47,830 nt of DNA from Bradyrhizobium oropedii (GTDB lineage: Bacteria; Pseudomonadota; Alphaproteobacteria; Rhizobiales; Xanthobacteraceae): positions 1 to 47,830 of the forward strand of contig NZ_JACMYO010000050.1 of assembly GCF_020889685.1 (NCBI RefSeq). The letters run 5' to 3'. The notes below the pieces were generated by a model that had not been told where the DNA came from, ran no database searches, and was given only the letters and a program-made list of their open reading frames with translations. Position 1 is the stretch's first letter. Every line of letters begins with the position of its first letter. A program made the position numbers and the translations under genes. Below, piece after piece: positions 44,086-47,830 of the stretch.

Positions 44086-44091
44086 CCCGGC

Positions 44092-44119
44092 GCCCCGTTC
44101 CGATGGATCGGAGCGGGGC
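44092..44119 (+). terminator. Terminator after the FMN reductase gene
   Basis: GCCCCG-t-TCCGAT (44092-44104) pairs with ATCGGA-g-CGGGGC (44107-44119), 12 pairs plus one T-G wobble, 6 nt after the stop. The T-rich CTTGTTGTTTT follows shortly afterwards. Confidence 0.65.
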
Positions 44120-44167
44120 TCCAGGCTTGTTGTTTTGACGGGTTTCTGCGCGCGAATCGCTATCCAT

Positions 44168-44184
44168 CCCGGATCAAGTCCGGG
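44168..44184. repeat. Short REP-like palindrome
   Basis: CCCGGA-TCAAG-TCCGGG is a 6-bp stem with 5-nt loop, of a type repeated between genes in many alphaproteobacteria. It is followed by GCTTCGCTCGAAAACGCTCT, which resembles CTTCGCTCGAAAGCGCTCT at about 42118-42136 after the quinone-reductase-like gene. Confidence 0.5.
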
Positions 44185-44250
44185 ACAGGCTTCGCTCGAA
44201 AACGCTCTGGTTTAGCACTCCGTTAACCGCATGGCCGCATCTTCGCGGCC

Positions 44251-44568
44251 ATGGTTTCCCGCACACGCCTCAAATCGATTCTGACCGGGCTCGCCCTCTA
44301 CACGCTGGCGGCGCTGATGGTCGGCTATTTCGGCGTCAACGCCTATACCGGCAAATACGGCCTGAACGCGCGGCAGGAGCTCGACCAGGAAATTATCGCG
44401 CTGACTTCGGAGCTGGCGCGGCTGAAGAAGGAACGAGCCGAGGGCGAGCAGCGGGTGTCGCTGCTGCGGTCGGACCGGGTCGACCCTGATATGCTGGACG
44501 AGCGTGCGCGCTTTCAGCTCGACTACGCCAATCCGCGCGATCTGGTTCGGATCAACAAGGCGAACTGA
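44251..44568 (+). CDS. ftsB: Septum formation initiator FtsB/DivIC family
   Basis: A 105-residue bitopic protein with a short cytoplasmic start, one transmembrane helix (ILTGLALYTLAALMVGYFGV), a periplasmic coiled coil (LDQEIIALTSELARLKKERAEGEQRVSLL) and the terminal DPDMLDERARFQLDYANP motif. It links the division proteins FtsL and FtsQ at the septum. Between eno and pdhA it occupies the position usual for rhizobia and other alphaproteobacteria. Confidence 0.9.
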   Translation: MVSRTRLKSILTGLALYTLAALMVGYFGVNAYTGKYGLNARQELDQEIIALTSELARLKKERAEGEQRVSLLRSDRVDPDMLDERARFQLDYANPRDLVRINKAN

Positions 44569-44635
44569 CACCGGCAGTGATTTTTGGACAGCGCTTGTCC
44601 GAAATTAACTCGCGCCCGTTCTTCAAATTTCAAAA

Positions 44636-44647
44636 TTGATCGATCAA
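44636..44647. promoter_or_regulatory. 12-bp palindrome in the pdhA upstream region
   Basis: TTGATCGATCAA is a perfect palindrome in the AT-rich 205-bp gap between ftsB and pdhA, about 130 bp before the pdhA ATG. It could be an operator for the pdh operon; no known consensus is matched. Confidence 0.3.
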
Positions 44648-44774
44648 CATCACAAAAATGTCGCGCCGCGTTGCAGTGCGGCATAGCAAAATTCCATCCG
44701 GCGAATGCAATCCTTCCAAGGTGATTTGAGTTGGGTTAGAGAGGGTTCTTCGACTTCTCTCACCCGGAATTGCC

Positions 44775-45794
44775 ATGGCCACACCCAAGAAAACCGTCGC
44801 AAAAGAATCAGGGCAGGAGAAGGCGGGCTCTCCTCCCGAATTCAGCAGGGAGCAGGAGCTCAAGGCACTGCGGGACATGCTGCTGATCCGGCGCTTCGAG
44901 GAGAAGGCCGGTCAGCTCTACGGCATGGGTGCGATCGGCGGTTTCTGCCATCTCTATATCGGCCAGGAAGCGGTCGTGGTCGGCATGCAGATGGCGCTGA
45001 AGCAGGGCGACGAGGTCATAACCGGCTACCGCGACCACGGCCACATGCTGGCCTGCGGGATGGAATCCCGCGGCGTGATGGCCGAACTGACCGGCCGGCG
45101 CGGCGGCTATTCCCGCGGCAAGGGCGGCTCCATGCACATGTTCAGCAAGGAGAAGCATTTCTACGGCGGTCACGGAATCGTGGGCGCGCAGGTGTCGCTC
45201 GGCACCGGCCTGGCGTTCGCCAATCGCTATCGCGGCAACGATAACGTCAGCGTGACCTATTTCGGCGACGGCGCGGCGAACCAGGGCCAGGTCTACGAGA
45301 GCTTCAACATGGCAGAGCTGTGGAAGCTGCCGGTGATCTACGTGATCGAGAACAATCGGTATGCGATGGGCACCTCGGTGTCGCGCGCGTCGGCCCAGCA
45401 GGACTTCTCCAAGCGCGGCGTCTCCTTCAACATTCCAGGCAAGCAGGTCGACGGCATGGACGTGCGCGCAGTCAAGGCCGCCGCCGATGAGGCCACGGCC
45501 TGGTGCCGCGGCGGCAACGGTCCGATCATCCTGGAGATGCAGACCTATCGTTACCGCGGTCACTCGATGTCCGATCCCGCGAAGTACCGGACGCGTGAGG
45601 AAGTCGAAAAGGTTCGCCACGACCAGGACCCGATCGAGCAGGTGCGCAACCGATTGCTGGCCGACGGCGTGAGCGAGCAGGACCTCAAGGCGATCGACGC
45701 CGAAGTGCGCGAGATCGTCAACGAAGCCGCCGACTTCGCGCAGCACGATCCGGAGCCCGATGCGGCCGAGCTCTACACCGACATCTACCGCTGA
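44775..45794 (+). CDS. pdhA: Pyruvate dehydrogenase E1 component, alpha subunit
   Basis: A 339-residue thiamine-diphosphate enzyme subunit of the alpha2beta2 type. It decarboxylates pyruvate in the cytoplasmic PDH complex. MLLIRRFEEKAGQLYGMGAIGGFCHLYIGQEA, the TPP motif GDGAANQGQVYESFNMAELWKLPVIYVIENN, and YRYRGHSMSDP on the phosphorylation-type loop are all typical. A basic, lysine-rich N-terminal tail precedes the core. It is the first gene of pdhA-pdhB-DUF5076-pdhC. Confidence 0.96.
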   Translation: MATPKKTVAKESGQEKAGSPPEFSREQELKALRDMLLIRRFEEKAGQLYGMGAIGGFCHLYIGQEAVVVGMQMALKQGDEVITGYRDHGHMLACGMESRGVMAELTGRRGGYSRGKGGSMHMFSKEKHFYGGHGIVGAQVSLGTGLAFANRYRGNDNVSVTYFGDGAANQGQVYESFNMAELWKLPVIYVIENNRYAMGTSVSRASAQQDFSKRGVSFNIPGKQVDGMDVRAVKAAADEATAWCRGGNGPIILEMQTYRYRGHSMSDPAKYRTREEVEKVRHDQDPIEQVRNRLLADGVSEQDLKAIDAEVREIVNEAADFAQHDPEPDAAELYTDIYR

Positions 45795-45839
45795 CCCCAC
45801 CCGCGCAGACGAATTTCAAGACCGATTTCGGGAGCCGAT

Positions 45840-47224
45840 ATGCCCATTCAAGTGCTGATGCCTGCGCTGTCGCCCACCATGGAGAAGGGCAACCTCGCCA
45901 AATGGCTGAAAAAGGAAGGCGAGACCATCAAGTCCGGTGACGTCATCGCCGAGATCGAGACCGACAAGGCGACGATGGAGGTCGAGGCAACCGACGAGGG
46001 CACGCTCGGCAAGATCCTGATTCCGGAAGGCACCGCCGACGTCCTTGTCAACACGCCGATCGCGACCATCCTTGCCGACGGCGAAAGCGCCGCCGACCTT
46101 GCCAAGGTGCCCGCCGCGCCGGCGCCGAAGGCTGCCGAGGCCAAGGGAGATGCAAAGGCGGAAGCGCCGCAGCCCGCGGCGAAGGTGCCGGCCGCACCGG
46201 TCAGCGAAGCGCTGCCCGATCCGGAAATCCCTGCGGGCACCGAGATGGTCACGCAGACCATTCGTGAGGCGCTGCGCGATGCGATGGCCGAGGAGATGCG
46301 CCGCGACGGCGACGTCTTCATCATGGGCGAGGAGGTCGCCGAGTATCAGGGCGCCTACAAGGTGACGCAGGGCCTGTTGCAGGAGTTCGGCGCCCGGCGC
46401 GTGATCGATACGCCGATCACCGAGCACGGCTTTGCCGGCGTCGGCGTCGGCGCGGCGATGGCCGGGCTGAAGCCGATCGTCGAGTTCATGACCTGGAATT
46501 TCGCGATGCAGGCGATCGACCAGATCATCAACTCCGCGGCCAAGACGCTCTATATGTCGGGCGGCCAGATGGGCTGCTCGATCGTGTTCCGCGGCCCGAA
46601 CGGTGCCGCGCGCGCGTCGCCGCCCAGCACAGCCAGGACTACGCCGCCTGGTACTCGCAGGTGCCGGGCCTGAAGGTGGTCGCGCCGTATTCGGCCTCCG
46701 ACTACAAGGGCCTGCTCAAGGCCGCGATCCGCGATCCCAATCCGGTGGTGTTCCTCGAGAACGAGATGCTGTACGGCCACACCGGCGAGATACCGAAGCT
46801 CGACGATTTCGTGGTGCCGATCGGCAAGGCGCGCATTGCGCGGGCCGGCAAGGACGTCACCATCGTCTCCTGGGCGATGGGCATGTCTTATGCGCTGAAG
46901 GCTGCCGACGAGCTCGCCAAGGAGGGCGTCGAGGCCGAAGTGATCGATCTCCGCACCATCCGTCCGATGGATACCGAGACCATCATCAACTCGGTGAAGA
47001 AGACCGGCCGTGCGGTCACGGTGGAGGAGGGCTGGCAGCAGAGCGGTGTCGGCTCCGAGGTCGCGGCGCGCATCATGGAGCACGCCTTCGACTATCTCGA
47101 TGCGCCGGTTGCGCGCGTCTCGGGCAAGGACGTGCCGATGCCTTACGCGGCCAACCTCGAAAAGCTCGCTCTGCCCTCCGTCGCCGAGGTGGTCGCAGCC
47201 GCCAAGGCCGTGTCCTACCGGTAA
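45840..47224 (+). pseudogene. pdhB: Pyruvate dehydrogenase E1 beta subunit with N-terminal lipoyl domain, frameshifted as given
   Basis: An N-terminal lipoyl domain (about residues 1-80, lipoyl lysine in [11 protein letters not shown]) and an Ala/Pro-rich linker are fused to a transketolase-like beta subunit ([28 protein letters not shown], then [21 protein letters not shown]). The frame breaks in GGTGCCGCGCGCGCGTCGCC near 46605-46620: adding one base restores [20 protein letters not shown], and the second frame continues intact to 47224. The length of 1385 nt is one short of 462 codons. PDH is central to metabolism, so a sequencing or assembly error in the GC run is at least as likely as a real mutation. 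The N-terminal lipoyl fusion is normal in alphaproteobacteria. Confidence 0.9.
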
Positions 47225-47229
47225 CGCCG

Positions 47230-47535
47230 ATGGCCGGTCCCAAGGAGCAGCCGCTGCCGCCTGACGTGATGGGCCGCGACGACGCCATCGAGGTGCTGCG
47301 CGCCTTTGTCGTCGACGGCGGCCTGTCGATCGCGTTCCAGCGCGCCTTCGAGGAGCCGGACATGTGGGGGCTGATGCTCGTCGACATCGCCCGTCACGCT
47401 GCGCGTGCCTATTCGCGCGAGAGCGAATACACCGAAGACGAGGCGCTCGCGCGCATCGTCGAGATGTTCGAAGCCGAAATCGCCCGGCCGACCGACATGG
47501 GCCAAACCAAACCGCGGTCGCAACAAGGTCACTGA
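47230..47535 (+). CDS. DUF5076 domain protein in the pdh operon
   Basis: A 101-residue soluble protein between pdhB and pdhC. It reads [20 protein letters not shown], then [33 protein letters not shown] and a Glu-rich helix ([15 protein letters not shown]). It matches the DUF5076 proteins found at this position in bradyrhizobia; their function is unknown. It starts 5 nt after pdhB and ends 2 nt before pdhC, so it is translated with the complex and may be an accessory or regulatory factor for it. Confidence 0.85.
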   Translation: MAGPKEQPLPPDVMGRDDAIEVLRAFVVDGGLSIAFQRAFEEPDMWGLMLVDIARHAARAYSRESEYTEDEALARIVEMFEAEIARPTDMGQTKPRSQQGH

Positions 47536-47537
47536 CA

Positions 47538-47830
47538 ATGCCGATCAATATTCTCATGCCCGCGCTGTCGCCGACGATGGAAAAGGGCAACCTCGCCAAG
47601 TGGCTCAAGAAAGAGGGCGACAAGGTCAAGTCCGGCGACGTGATCGCGGAGATCGAGACCGACAAGGCGACGATGGAAGTCGAGGCGGTCGATGAAGGCA
47701 CGATCGCCAGGATCCTGGTGCCCGAGGGCACGCAGGACGTGCCGGTCAACGACGTCATCGCGGTCATGGCCGGCGACGGCGAGGATGTGAAGGCGGCAGC
47801 CAGCGCCGGAGCGGGCGCGGCACCGGCGGC
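47538..47830 (+). CDS. pdhC: Dihydrolipoyllysine-residue acetyltransferase (E2), partial at window end
   Basis: Only the first 97 codons are in the window. They hold the lipoyl domain ([21 protein letters not shown], lipoyl lysine in [11 protein letters not shown]) and the start of the Ala-rich linker. E2 forms the core of the PDH complex and passes acetyl groups to CoA; the catalytic domain lies beyond the window. The lipoyl domain is almost the same as that of PdhB at the protein level. ATG 47538 overlaps no other start and follows DUF5076 by 2 nt. Confidence 0.93.
   Translation, partial: MPINILMPALSPTMEKGNLAKWLKKEGDKVKSGDVIAEIETDKATMEVEAVDEGTIARILVPEGTQDVPVNDVIAVMAGDGEDVKAAASAGAGAAPA

Noticed and set aside
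46603..46622. Programmed ribosomal frameshift in pdhB
   Set aside because: No slippery heptamer or stimulating structure is apparent, and pdhB is not known to use frameshifting; a missing base in a GC run is simpler.

Overview
The window looks like a chromosomal segment of a Bradyrhizobium-type alphaproteobacterium (Nitrobacteraceae). The DNA is GC-rich. From about 23 kb to the right end the gene order tpiA, secG, pyrG, kdsA, eno, ftsB, pdhA, pdhB, DUF5076, pdhC is the familiar rhizobial central-metabolism block. Dispersed Bradyrhizobium-like intergenic repeats are present. This assignment comes from gene content and protein style, not from a database search.

Left part (1-3.7 kb) is an accessory patch: a thioesterase, a decayed acyl-CoA dehydrogenase, an IS630-type transposase scrap, a small SH3-like protein closely resembling type II (DfrB/R67) dihydrofolate reductase, and a mercury locus (merR divergent from merT-merP-GDCCVxC gene) with no merA. 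From 3.8 to 9.2 kb a NarL-type two-component pair is divergent from a duplicated DUF3280-like secreted protein and two periplasmic solute-binding proteins that have no permease partners. These pieces are often seen beside quinoprotein alcohol dehydrogenases, but no dehydrogenase is here. From 9.6 to 13.9 kb lie a small membrane protein, a rhomboid protease, an Old Yellow Enzyme and a CtpA-type protease. From 14 to 18.8 kb come a REP-associated transposase pseudogene with an in-frame amber codon, a low-GC orphan immunity-like gene, a large PDC/PAS/GGDEF/EAL protein and an orphan Flp pilin with a possible sigma-54 promoter.

From 18.8 to 23.2 kb there is a minus-strand run ppiD (frameshifted as given), trpD, trpC, moaC. 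The central block (23.4-47.8 kb) interleaves housekeeping genes with accessory inserts: an XRE-cupin/GNAT pair, a response regulator-histidine kinase-phospholipid methyltransferase-like row, NIPSNAP, an exported PAAR-like protein, an MFS transporter, a 1030-residue protein built of three ~320-residue repeats, ABM and DUF1059 proteins, a small SUKH-like gene, queF, a quinone-oxidoreductase-like enzyme, a D-Ala-D-Ala ligase and an FMN reductase.

The most notable observations are: (i) a nearly identical 18-nt element (17/18) with 11-bp spaced half-sites, upstream of both the OmpR-type regulator gene and the methyltransferase-like gene, pointing to a small lipid-related regulon; (ii) a chromosomal DfrB-like gene next to transposase debris; (iii) two accessory genes each flanked by a partial copy of the 3' end of the neighbouring gene (MFS and queF); (iv) single frameshifts in ppiD and pdhB, both in GC dinucleotide runs, which may be sequence errors. 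I see no tRNA, rRNA, CRISPR array or intact insertion sequence.
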